Below are positions 10,076 to 18,409 of a DNA stretch of 64,000 nucleotides, in pieces. The notes under the pieces were generated by a model. The model did no database searches and was not told the origin of the DNA. It was given only the letters and a program-made list of their open reading frames with translations. Within the stretch, counting starts at the first letter, position 1; each line of letters starts with the position of its first letter. A program made the position numbers and the translations under genes. This DNA is from Aculops lycopersici (taxonomy: Eukaryota > Arthropoda > Arachnida > Trombidiformes > Eriophyidae): assembly GCA_015350385.1 (NCBI GenBank), contig WNKI01000002.1, positions 4,892,636 to 4,956,635 on the forward strand, given 5' to 3'.

Positions 10076-11917
10076 CTACTCGAGATTGAGAACCGCTAAC
10101 CAAGACTTGAACAGAACGATGTTCTCGACCATCTCATCTGAGAGTCTGTTTCTCTGTCGCGTGTCTACATCACCGGCGATTGAAAACACTCTTTCAGAAG
10201 CGACACTAGTAGACTGAATCGGCAATAATCGGCGAGCCAGGTAAGCTAACTTCGGATAAGAGTTGCTGTTCAATTTCCACCAGTTGACTATATCCGTGGA
10301 GCTCTTCTCTCGACGTCTGCTGAGATAACTGTTAACTTCATCAATAGGCTCCTCGTCATCAGTGTCATCACAAAATGCAGTATCGGTTTCAGTTCTGGGC
10401 GTCGTCAGGTCGGGGATCTTATCCATAAGTTCTTTCAATTTATCGCTTACAATTCTAGTCATCTCGTCGCTGAGGTTCTTAGTCTTGTACCTTGGATCGA
10501 GGAAATAGGCGAGGTTAACAACTGGGTTATATATTTCTGTCTCGTAAGCTGTCAGTTTCTCTCTCAATGATCTTGCTGCGTCTTGAATGTCGACGTTGAT
10601 GTTAACTTCGGATCTTGCACAGTGATCGATTAGCTTTGGTATGATAGATGAGACAACAGAGATGGTCACCTTGGAGGTAGAGCAAAATCGCTTAGTAGCT
10701 TCAAAGAATGGACGTAAGAATTCCATTATGCATTTCACGTCTTCCCAGTCGATTCGCTCGAGAGTTTCAAGTCCTTTTGTGGTTTGCATCATTATATCGA
10801 TGGCTTTCTCAAGTTTTACAGCGCGCTCGATCAAAATGAACGCGCTATTCCATCGGTGATCGACATCCTCGGCTAATTCAAGTGGACTGCTCGAGTTTTG
10901 ATTGTTAGCTTCGATTAATTCTGATTGGACAGTTATAAACTTTTCTTTCCTCTTTCTGGATGAACGAATAGCTAGTACGACTTCTCTAACAGGTGTAACA
11001 ATCGGAGTTAACTTGGTTAACGCAACACGAAGTCCCAGATCTATAATGTGCGCAATACATTTGTAGTGAACCATGTCCAAGTTGAGGTCTTTCATCTTAT
11101 TATCCATGAGTCGGATCGCCGCAACGTTATTAGATGCATTGTCAGTTGTTATAGATATCACTTTGCCATCAAGAGAGTTAGCTTCGATCGTTTTCTTGAT
11201 ATATTTCTTGATTGTCTCAGCGTCATGTGGATAGCTCATCTGTTTGAACTGTAGAATCAATTCTTCTAACTCCCAATCAGGACTAATGTAATGAGCCGTT
11301 AGGCAACCGAATCCACGCGAACCTTTCCTAGCTGACCAAAGGTCAAAAGTCAAGGCGACACTATCAACATTTGATAGTAGATCAGCTATCTCGTTCTTTA
11401 ACTTCGATCTACTACGCAACAGTATCTCTGATATTGTTTTGCGCCCAACGAGTGGTCGGTTTGGATTCATTGAATCCATTAGCTGCCTAAAGCTCGACTT
11501 TTCGACCACCGAGAAGTCCAAATGTAGATCAATGATCGCTTTGACAAGGCGATTAATATGTAACGAATCGTGGAATAGGAATCTGGTTCGGCTACGACCT
11601 ATACTCTTGGAGTGGCTCCGTTGCCAGTGTCTTTTAAAGACGATAGTGCTGCTTGTTGCTGCGTACTTCTTCTCACATCCAGGCGCTTGACAGACCCTCC
11701 AATATCTAGCATCCATCATAACTTTGGTGAAATGTTCATTAATCCAGCCTCTCGAAACCGACTGTGATTCGCTGGTACTATCATTGAGCAATTGACCGGA
11801 TGAGTTGCTGGTATTATGTGTAGTTGGTTGAGAAATGAATGAATCTTGACTATCGAATAGAGGATTAGATACTGAGTTTGCCTGTGTGATGAAACTTGTT
11901 GAGCTTTCTGTTGACAT
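10076..11917 (-). CDS. hAT transposase with BED zinc finger
   Basis: 613 residues from the ATG at 11917; the longer frame begins at TTG. It would cut and rejoin the element's ends in the nucleus. A BED-type finger lies at residues 76-102 (C76, C81, H97, H102; C-x4-C and H-x4-H spacing). The RNase H-like core shows LTFDLWSARKGSRG, giving the first catalytic aspartate, then ITTDNASNN with the second. The C-terminal hATC dimerisation region reads WWKLNSNSYPKLAYLARRLL, then STSVASERVFS, which holds the catalytic glutamate, and NRLSDEMVENIVLFKSWL. The frame is intact with no stop or frameshift, and its length fits active hAT enzymes. Several GTTAAC words lie inside the coding sequence. The nearest named family is uncertain (Ac/Tam3-like or ZBED-like). 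Confidence 0.95.
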   Translation of the reverse strand: MSTESSTSFITQANSVSNPLFDSQDSFISQPTTHNTSNSSGQLLNDSTSESQSVSRGWINEHFTKVMMDARYWRVCQAPGCEKKYAATSSTIVFKRHWQRSHSKSIGRSRTRFLFHDSLHINRLVKAIIDLHLDFSVVEKSSFRQLMDSMNPNRPLVGRKTISEILLRSRSKLKNEIADLLSNVDSVALTFDLWSARKGSRGFGCLTAHYISPDWELEELILQFKQMSYPHDAETIKKYIKKTIEANSLDGKVISITTDNASNNVAAIRLMDNKMKDLNLDMVHYKCIAHIIDLGLRVALTKLTPIVTPVREVVLAIRSSRKRKEKFITVQSELIEANNQNSSSPLELAEDVDHRWNSAFILIERAVKLEKAIDIMMQTTKGLETLERIDWEDVKCIMEFLRPFFEATKRFCSTSKVTISVVSSIIPKLIDHCARSEVNINVDIQDAARSLREKLTAYETEIYNPVVNLAYFLDPRYKTKNLSDEMTRIVSDKLKELMDKIPDLTTPRTETDTAFCDDTDDEEPIDEVNSYLSRRREKSSTDIVNWWKLNSNSYPKLAYLARRLLPIQSTSVASERVFSIAGDVDTRQRNRLSDEMVENIVLFKSWLAVLNLE

Positions 11918-12277
11918 TTTGATCAGATAATATATAAGGTCTATGATGCAACGAATATTATGACTAACGGCGCCAAAAGCACGTGGCTTCAATGCACCTC
12001 AAGTTAACCTTAGCTAGTGAGCTTCGATTGATGCCGAAGTTAACATGTTCAACTTGCAGAGGCGCGTTAACTTGGATGACTTTGCTGCGCTGGTGACACA
12101 ATAGGCTCAAGTTAACAAGCGACACGCCGTCCAGCAATTTGAGCTGCTGGTGCACGAAAGACGACAAAGTTAACTGGCCAGCACGCCTTTGGCTGCAAAT
12201 GTCAGTATCCAAGTTAATTTGTGTTAGATAATCGACCGAGCGTATCAAGTTAACTCAACCAAGACCAAAGCTTCAAG

Positions 12278-12790
12278 ATGATTATTGTATTATCAACAAC
12301 TGGCCGAGGCCCACATACACTATATACTTGCACCGATGGAGTTAACACATTCCAGGTTAAGAGAGCTGATCTACCTGAGGAGACTTTCAAGCAATGGCGT
12401 CTTGATCAAGCTTCAAGATGCATGCGGATCAAGAGAGAAAAAGACGAGTCATCCGGCAAGGAGCTCAAGCCTCTACCAAAACTGGAAATGACCACTTGTG
12501 TTGATGCAAGTGTGCAAACAGAAGATGCTTTAATCGAGAAGGATGCAGAGAAGAGAGAACTAGTCGAGACTGACGAACAGCAGGCAAGTGGTCGACCAAC
12601 AACCTCGAGAGCTCAAAACCTTCTTCTCTGTAAGATTTGTAGTGACAAAGAGGTTGCCGTGATGGTGATTCCATGTTGTCATCTAGTTTTCTGCAAGAAA
12701 TGCTTGATGACAGAGTTAACTCAGAGATCCACCTGTCCAATATGCAGAACCACGATAAACGATCACTTTGAAGTTGTTATGATAGAATAA
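12278..12790 (+). CDS. Transposon-borne RING-finger protein, IAP/MDM2-like C-terminal RING
   Basis: 170 residues from ATG. A C3HC4 RING sits at residues 118-156: C119-x2-C, an 11-residue loop, C-x-H, then x3-C-x2-C and a final CPIC. PCCH stands where most IAP-type RINGs have PCGH. C-terminal RINGs of this form recruit E2 enzymes and ubiquitinate partners, so an E3 ligase is the likely activity. The first 115 residues have no domain I recognise. GTTAAC words lie within the frame (12341, 12715). The gene is head-to-head with the transposase and its stop is only 10 bases from the stop of the converging zinc-ribbon gene. It lies between the terminal repeats of the hAT element, so it moves with it. 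It may be captured host cargo or a helper of transposition; both are inference. Confidence 0.82.
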   Translation: MIIVLSTTGRGPHTLYTCTDGVNTFQVKRADLPEETFKQWRLDQASRCMRIKREKDESSGKELKPLPKLEMTTCVDASVQTEDALIEKDAEKRELVETDEQQASGRPTTSRAQNLLLCKICSDKEVAVMVIPCCHLVFCKKCLMTELTQRSTCPICRTTINDHFEVVMIE

Positions 12791-12800
12791 ATCTATTTGT

Positions 12801-13334
12801 TTACTTCGACTCTTTAGCCTTCTCTTCCTTTTCTATCTCAGAACAAAACTGACAGTAACCAGCTTCCAATCTCGATGGGTGGTGCCAAGACTTGCACAAT
12901 TCACATCTTACCAGACCACGCTTCTCTCCATCATACCCTTCAACGGGTAGTTTACCACAAAGCTTACCTATGGGCCGATCCGGCTCCTGGTATAATTCGT
13001 ACTCGATATCTATGCGCCTCTGGCGGCGACGAGCTTCGATTCCTCCCTCTAATTCTGCAAGATGCTCGTCCATTGTGAGGGCCCTGTTGCCTTCCTCTTC
13101 GGTTGCATATCTACTAGATAGTATTTCAACCTGTCGCTCTGCATCCTGGTGAAATCTTTCATTCAGATCTCGTGGATCATCGAGGCTTCTTCGTGGAACT
13201 TCTTGCCCCCAACTCGATTCAAATGGTGGACGATATGGTCTCAATGCACCGGAACTGTTGTGGTGTGTGGTACGTTGATTTCTCTCCATTCTTCTAGCTT
13301 GATTAGATCTAGTGTGCCTTCTTGGATTAGGCAT
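12801..13334 (-). CDS. Transposon-borne zinc-ribbon protein, function unknown
   Basis: 177 residues from ATG at 13334. The N-terminal 60 residues are strongly basic and arginine-rich, which could bind nucleic acid. The middle (about 60-115) is charged and probably helical. Four cysteines at 144, 147, 161 and 164 form two CxxC knuckles 13 residues apart, with histidines at 151-152 between them, consistent with a small zinc-binding fold. I recognise no family. The gene is convergent with the RING gene and shares its 3' boundary. It lies inside the hAT element and transcribes in the same direction as the transposase. The ATG start, intact frame and cysteine pattern argue that it is real. A DNA-binding or RING-partner role is only inferred. 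Confidence 0.7.
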   Translation of the reverse strand: MPNPRRHTRSNQARRMERNQRTTHHNSSGALRPYRPPFESSWGQEVPRRSLDDPRDLNERFHQDAERQVEILSSRYATEEEGNRALTMDEHLAELEGGIEARRRQRRIDIEYELYQEPDRPIGKLCGKLPVEGYDGEKRGLVRCELCKSWHHPSRLEAGYCQFCSEIEKEEKAKESK

Positions 13335-13489
13335 CTTGGCAAACTTGGAATGTTAACTTGAGCAAGTAGATTCGTGATGTAAACAAGATGGAAAAACGTG
13401 TTCAGGCGCGCAGAATTTTACAGCTGCTGGTTCGCATCATTCATTTGTAGTTAACCCGAAGTTAACAGATGCAATATTTACATAAGCGA
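13335..13489. other. Right-side internal non-coding DNA of the hAT element
   Basis: Spacer between the zinc-ribbon start and the right arm of the 93-bp repeat. It has three GTTAAC words (13352, 13450, 13461). It probably holds the promoter of the zinc-ribbon gene. Confidence 0.5.
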
Positions 13490-13582
13490 CGCCGCCAGTA
13501 GAGCTTCGCCCGCCGAAGGCGGGGGCGCTTTGCGCCCTCTATGGTGTGCGGTGGCGGGGGTGGTGGGGCGGCGTGGCGGGGG
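13490..13582. repeat. Right arm of 93-bp perfect internal inverted repeat
   Basis: Exact reverse complement of 9921-10013 over all 93 bases. Five GTTAAC words (13636, 13646, 13661, 13710, 13753) lie between this arm and the right subterminal block. Confidence 0.95.
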
Positions 13583-13839
13583 TGGGGGGTAGGGAGAGCG
13601 AATCGTTAGGTCTGATTGATGGTAAGACTCTACAGGTTAACCTCGGTTAACTCCGAATCGGTTAACTTCGGCTCAATCTTCGGTTAGCTCAATGCTCTAC
13701 CAAACCGCTGTTAACTTCAAGATAAATGCATTCACTTTCTGTTGAATGCCATGTTAACTTTGACTTGCCTCGGTACACACTATTTGCTGTTACAGTCTAT
13801 AAGAGGGGCGTGCCGGGAAGAGCGGGCTGATTTGCCGAA

Positions 13840-13995
13840 ACAGCACAGTCCAGCTCGACTGTGTGCTGCCAGTCCTCGTTGCGGACTGAAAAAGACGGAC
13901 TGCACGGACTGGGTGAGACCCCCAAACGGACTGCAGCTTTTTTCCCCCGGACTGGCAGCTCCGACTTAATTTTTCCCCCATCCAGTCCGCAGCTC
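13840..13995. repeat. Right subterminal CAGTCC/GGACTG repeat block
   Basis: Mirrors the left subterminal block: CAGTCC, CGGACTG and CCGGACTGG recur in both orientations just inside the right terminal repeat. Likely transposase-binding DNA, by analogy with other hAT elements. Confidence 0.75.
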
Positions 13996-14004
13996 CCATC
14001 CCTA

Positions 14005-14012
14005 GACGCAGT
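14005..14012. repeat. hAT target-site duplication, right copy
   Basis: GACGCAGT, identical to 9503-9510, directly after the right terminal repeat. Confidence 0.93.
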
Positions 14013-14937
14013 GGCAATGGCGAGACGACGAAGAGGACGACATCGGCTGGGCCCAGTTCCAATGAGAGAGTGCCAAATATCATTGCCGGTTCGTTTGGCT
14101 GCGCGTCTGTGCTCTTTAACATGCAAACCCGGTTGCCCGCTCGTCTGTCCGATCGTCACAACTCCACGACGGTTGCTCGGTCGGTCGCTCGACTAGCCAG
14201 CTGATGAGAACGCAACTTGTGTGCCGCTGCTGCTGCCGCCGCCGTCGCGCTCACCGGCCCCCCAGTTTGCCAGTTCGTCGGCGACGCTCTCCCCGCTCGC
14301 TCGCTGCGCCGGTCTCCGCGCGCCTCAGCCAGCCCGACAGCGTGGCGTCCGTCTGCCAGAAACTCCAACTGCAGCGTCGTCTGCCCTCCTTGTCTTCCCT
14401 CGTTGCTGGTGCTGTTTCTGCCCAATCGCTAGCTGCAAGCCGGCGTCCGGCCAACAGCAAAGCACCATCGCAATCAACAGCAGCAACAACAACAACCGGC
14501 CGGGGTTGTCTCTGGCGTTTGCTGCCAGAACGCGCACATTGCCGCGGTGCTCGTTGCCATCGTCCTCCTGTGTTCGTCTTGATCATCCTTCATGCCGGCT
14601 GGCCGACCGCGGCGCGCTGCAAAAACTTTCGCCACATTTGCGAGAGCTTGCGGGCAGTGCAACAGTCTGCAGGCAGAGATGGGGGCGAGGCGAGTGCGCC
14701 GGCGACGATGTGGATGTCAGCTCCTCGTTTGGCTCTCATCCTCTGCACGGAATCGCTCGGCTCGGTGCTTTTTTCGGCTTGTGGGAGTTTCATCTCCTAA
14801 CCAACTGCGACGACCGAGTTTGCTTGCTTGTCTGCCTGCCTGCCCGCCCGCCTGCTTGCCGGCCGACCAGTTGTTGTTTTAGTTCCATGCAGTTGTTGCC
14901 GATTTGCAACAAAAACACCAAGATGACACGAGTTGTT

Positions 14938-14991
<54 letters not shown>

Positions 14992-15915
14992 TCAAGTGTT
15001 GTTTTAGAAGATAAAACTAGTTGCAGTGAGAGGCAATGCAACAACTTGCAAAAAGTTCACTAGCCAGCTGCCGGCAACGACAAACAGTTCGCTCGTGCTG
15101 ACCAACATCCAACAGGAACTTTAACTGAGGCAAGAGTTTCTGGGATTTGGTGCACCTGTTCCCAAAATCGATTCTCGTGCACCCTTTTCCCCAGGTTGCT
15201 GCGCGATTCAACCCGCGCGAATTGGCCACATATGAGCTGCGCGCAAAATTGGGGGCCGCAACAACCATGTTTCTAATGGTTTTTTAGCTGGTCAAAAGGG
15301 GGCCGCAGAGTTGAGCGCAGCAACAACAACGGGCGGTGCCGCCGACTGCCAGCGGCAGCAGCAAACTTGCAATGAAACGAGCCGAGCGAAAAGCGAGGGA
15401 ACAACGGCGAGTTGCTCGCCGTAGGCGGCCAATCTGCTGAGGACGAGGAACGGAGAAAAAGCGTGCTAACAGCTCACGTTGCTCTCTCGAAACTCTCGAG
15501 TTTTCCATGATAACCACCAGCACCGCTGCCTATTCTTTGGCTGCTACTTTTTCTCCCGCTGCCATCCAAGCCTTCGCAATAGCAACGACACCGTCGCCGC
15601 CGGCCAGGAACGAGAGTAGAAACAACGCGCCTTCTATCTGACACCACGCGTATCACAAATTTTTCCTCAACCTTAGCTATCCAAGGATCCTATTTTCCCT
15701 CGTGGACCCCGAAAAACTTCGAGTATTAAAATTTCCATCTTTCGCTCTGGCCCAAGACCAGATCTTGCCGTCACACCTGACACCTATCTAAGGGACTTTA
15801 TTTTATATTATCAGTCAGTCTTGTTTTCGAGACCAGACCAACAACATTGTCATTATTATTACCAATCCTTAAGGAGTCAACAGTAACACCAACCAGTAAA
15901 AACGAATCCAACCAC
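14013..15915. other. GC-rich gene-free region upstream of p23
   Basis: Overlapping frames in all phases reflect GC-rich composition (14160-14900), not genes; the longest starts at GTG and ends in a polyvaline run encoded by a hexamer repeat. The p23 5' UTR and promoter must lie in the last part. No other gene is seen. Confidence 0.5.
14941..14990. repeat. GTCGTT hexamer tandem repeat
   Basis: About eight uninterrupted copies of a six-base unit. Confidence 0.95.
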
Positions 15916-16482
15916 ATGGCGACCCCAACAACCAAACCGCCCCTCGTCCTCTGGGCCCAAAGAGCCGACAAGCTTTTCCTCACATTAGAAATTGAAGATT
16001 GTAAAGAGCCAACTATTAAATTAGAGAAAGACAAGCTATACTTTAAGGGCAAATCTGATTCCATCAGCCGAGAGGCCGATCATACTGAGCACGAAGTCAC
16101 CATCCAATTCTTTAAGCCTATCAATGTTGACGAATCAAAACATTCTGTTAAGGCGCGAGGAATTGAGTTTGTTGTGATTAAGGAGGAGGAGAGTTGGTGG
16201 CCAAGACTATTAAAGGATTCCACAAAACAACACTGGCTCAAGATCGATTTTCCGAAATGGAAGGACGAGGATGACACTGATGATGAGGCAGCGGCCGGCA
16301 TGCCCGGAATGGGAGGTATGGGTGGCATGGATGGCCAACCGGACTTCAGTCAGTTTATGCAACAATTTGGAAACATGTCTGGTGGCGCCGGCGACATGGG
16401 TGCTTTCGGAGGCGAGGGCTCGGATGAGGAGGAAGAGGAGGACGAGGAAGAGGGCGAGCCACCCAAGTTGGCGGACAGTTAG
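15916..16482 (+). CDS. p23: Hsp90 co-chaperone p23 (PTGES3/Sba1 family)
   Basis: 188 residues from the ATG at 15916; the longer frame begins at TTG 69 bases upstream. p23 binds the ATP-bound, closed Hsp90 dimer in the cytosol and stabilises client complexes such as steroid receptors. The CS domain spans about residues 8-115: it opens with LVLWAQRADKLFLT, has EDCKEPTIKLEKDKLYFKG in the middle, and closes with the family-defining SWWPRLLKD and HWLKIDFPKWKDEDD. The tail is glycine- and methionine-rich (GMPGMGGMGG), then acidic with an EEEEEDEEEGE run, as in animal p23 proteins where it assists chaperoning. Length is slightly above the roughly 160 residues of vertebrate p23 because of this tail. 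Orthology is firm. Confidence 0.96.
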   Translation: MATPTTKPPLVLWAQRADKLFLTLEIEDCKEPTIKLEKDKLYFKGKSDSISREADHTEHEVTIQFFKPINVDESKHSVKARGIEFVVIKEEESWWPRLLKDSTKQHWLKIDFPKWKDEDDTDDEAAAGMPGMGGMGGMDGQPDFSQFMQQFGNMSGGAGDMGAFGGEGSDEEEEEDEEEGEPPKLADS

Positions 16483-18409
16483 ACTGTGTCCAATTTATAA
16501 TTATCTCGAACGTTGAACACTTGATGATTTCGACCTATCCGCGAGCAGTTCATAAACAACAATCATGAGTACTACATTATCTGATGATGCAAATAATGGC
16601 ACTCGATTGAGGTTGAAACTTATGCATCATTTGTGAGTAACTCAGTTGAGGAAGAGAGAAAGACAAAACTGTCGCTTATTACATGAGAGATGAGATCTAT
16701 CAAGACTTATGCTCGACAATATATCTAATAAGTATAAGGTTTATATGCGAGCGCAAATAAACTGATAAATATCAATTGATGTTTAGTTCAGCTGAGATTG
16801 ATCAGTTAGTATTATAGTAATAGCAACAAATTCCGTTGGAGTAGTTCATACCTGACTGAAACACAACACCAGGTCTCATTATCATTACTTTAGTATACGC
16901 TAGGATCCAAGCCACTTTGTTTTGATCGTGCTTACGCCATCATATATCTCTGCGCACACTCGCCACTAAGCGCATTAGATCTCTCGCTGAAGCTCTAACC
17001 CCGCCACTGGACTACTATGGGCCTCGCTTTAGTGGGGAGGATGTTGACTAGCTCTAGTTTCACTTCATAAAGTTTGTTATGAAACTTGGAAACGCCGACT
17101 TGCCATCCCATAATATTGTTTGAGAAACTTACATAATTATACACACAAAGAGAAATTTGCCATCTTAATCTTTGACTGTTTCTATTGGTATATCTAGCAT
17201 GTAACAGGCCAAACTTGCAATTTGGATAGATATAAAACTTCAATCACGACACCCGCTCATTGGTTCCCTCAAACATAGTATTCAATTTTCAACGACATCA
17301 TACTTGCACAAGGATTGAAGGTCAATGTCACATCGTTACATTGCAGCATCGAGAGAAGGAAGGATATTATGCATCAGATGAGTTGTAACAATTTTCAAGT
17401 GAATCCATTTTAAGTCTATCGAACTCACCTGTGAACGGCCGTTCTTGTTGCAATGACGCAGATACCACTAAGCTTCTGAGGGGAATAAGAAACTCACCTG
17501 CGAGCAACACAAGTTAGTTCGAGAATAAGATAGGACGAGAACATAAAAGCAGCAACAAACTGACGGACACATCAGCGGCCGGAGAGAGAAGAGACAGAAC
17601 CGGTTTTCTTTGCAGGACTTTCGCGACTACTTCTTGAGTCTCGCTCAAGAAAGGACTTCCATCTTGAGGTTTGCTACTTCGGCTAGGGGTATCTCTCTCG
17701 CCTATTCGTTCAACGCTGCTGTGATATTGCACAAATGTGATACAATTAGCATTCTTGTGTGTGAGTAGACGAAAAGACTCAAGCCACCAATAGAAACCGT
17801 CTGACTTGCTGATATAAGAAGTCTAAGCGACAACCATTACCTGGAGATCTCTTCGACTGCAAGTTCCAGTTAGATGCAAACAGAGGAAGCCACCGATACA
17901 GGTAACCGCAATATTCACAGTCACCATTAGTGTAGTAAATAGACTTCATTGAGGTAGAGACTCACCTGTGTGAGTCGATCGGCGCATAACAAGTTGCTAA
18001 CTCGGGATAGCTTGCCAAGTCGGGAGCATCTTGGAAGGCTAGCAGAGTCAACTTACCAAATAATAAGGCAAGATTCAAGTCCTCCAATAACGCAACTACC
18101 GAGTTTTCTTCTTAGTGACAGTTTTAACCACAGTATCATCTTCAAATCCAATAGGCGTCGTTGTAGAGAATACAACTTTTCAAGCAAACAACTACGAATC
18201 TTGTCAACTAACCACCGTCGCCGTCTCGAATGATCAAAATCTCACCCACTTATATATTAACGAAGCAAATCCCTGTCATCCATCAAGTAAATATAGTATT
18301 CAAATCAATCACAAGCGCCAAAATAGAATCTAAGTTGGTTTGTTGTTAGCCTCGATTCCAAAATTGCCAAATCAGCCCGTTCAATCCAACAAAAACGATA
18401 ATAACAACA
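16483..18409. other. Intergenic region with minus-strand splice-donor-like sites
   Basis: AT-richer DNA between p23 and the thiolase. An AATAAA near 16756 may end the p23 message. Three copies of ACTCACCTG (17423-17431, 17492-17500, 17960-17968) read on the minus strand as the ideal splice donor CAG|GTGAGT. No coding frame with a domain is present on either strand. Confidence 0.45.

Larger units (their letters stand above)
9511..14004. mobile_element. Complete hAT-superfamily DNA transposon, 4,494 bp
   Basis: Both ends carry the 15-bp terminal inverted repeat TAGGGATGGGAGCTG, outward-facing and perfect, flanked by an exact 8-bp duplication. Inside are an intact BED-finger hAT transposase (minus), a RING protein (plus) and a zinc-ribbon protein (minus). 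Subterminal blocks at about 9525-9680 and 13840-13995 are dense in CAGTCC/GGACTG words. A perfect 93-bp inverted repeat (9921-10013 and 13490-13582) encloses the three genes. GTTAAC occurs 27 times between 9767 and 13758. Identical target duplications and open frames suggest a recent insertion that may be autonomous. Superfamily assignment is firm; activity is inferred. Confidence 0.95.

Noticed and set aside
14204..15063. Overlapping 280- and 198-codon frames in GC-rich DNA
   Set aside because: All phases are open because of composition. The longest starts at GTG and ends in repeat-coded valines.
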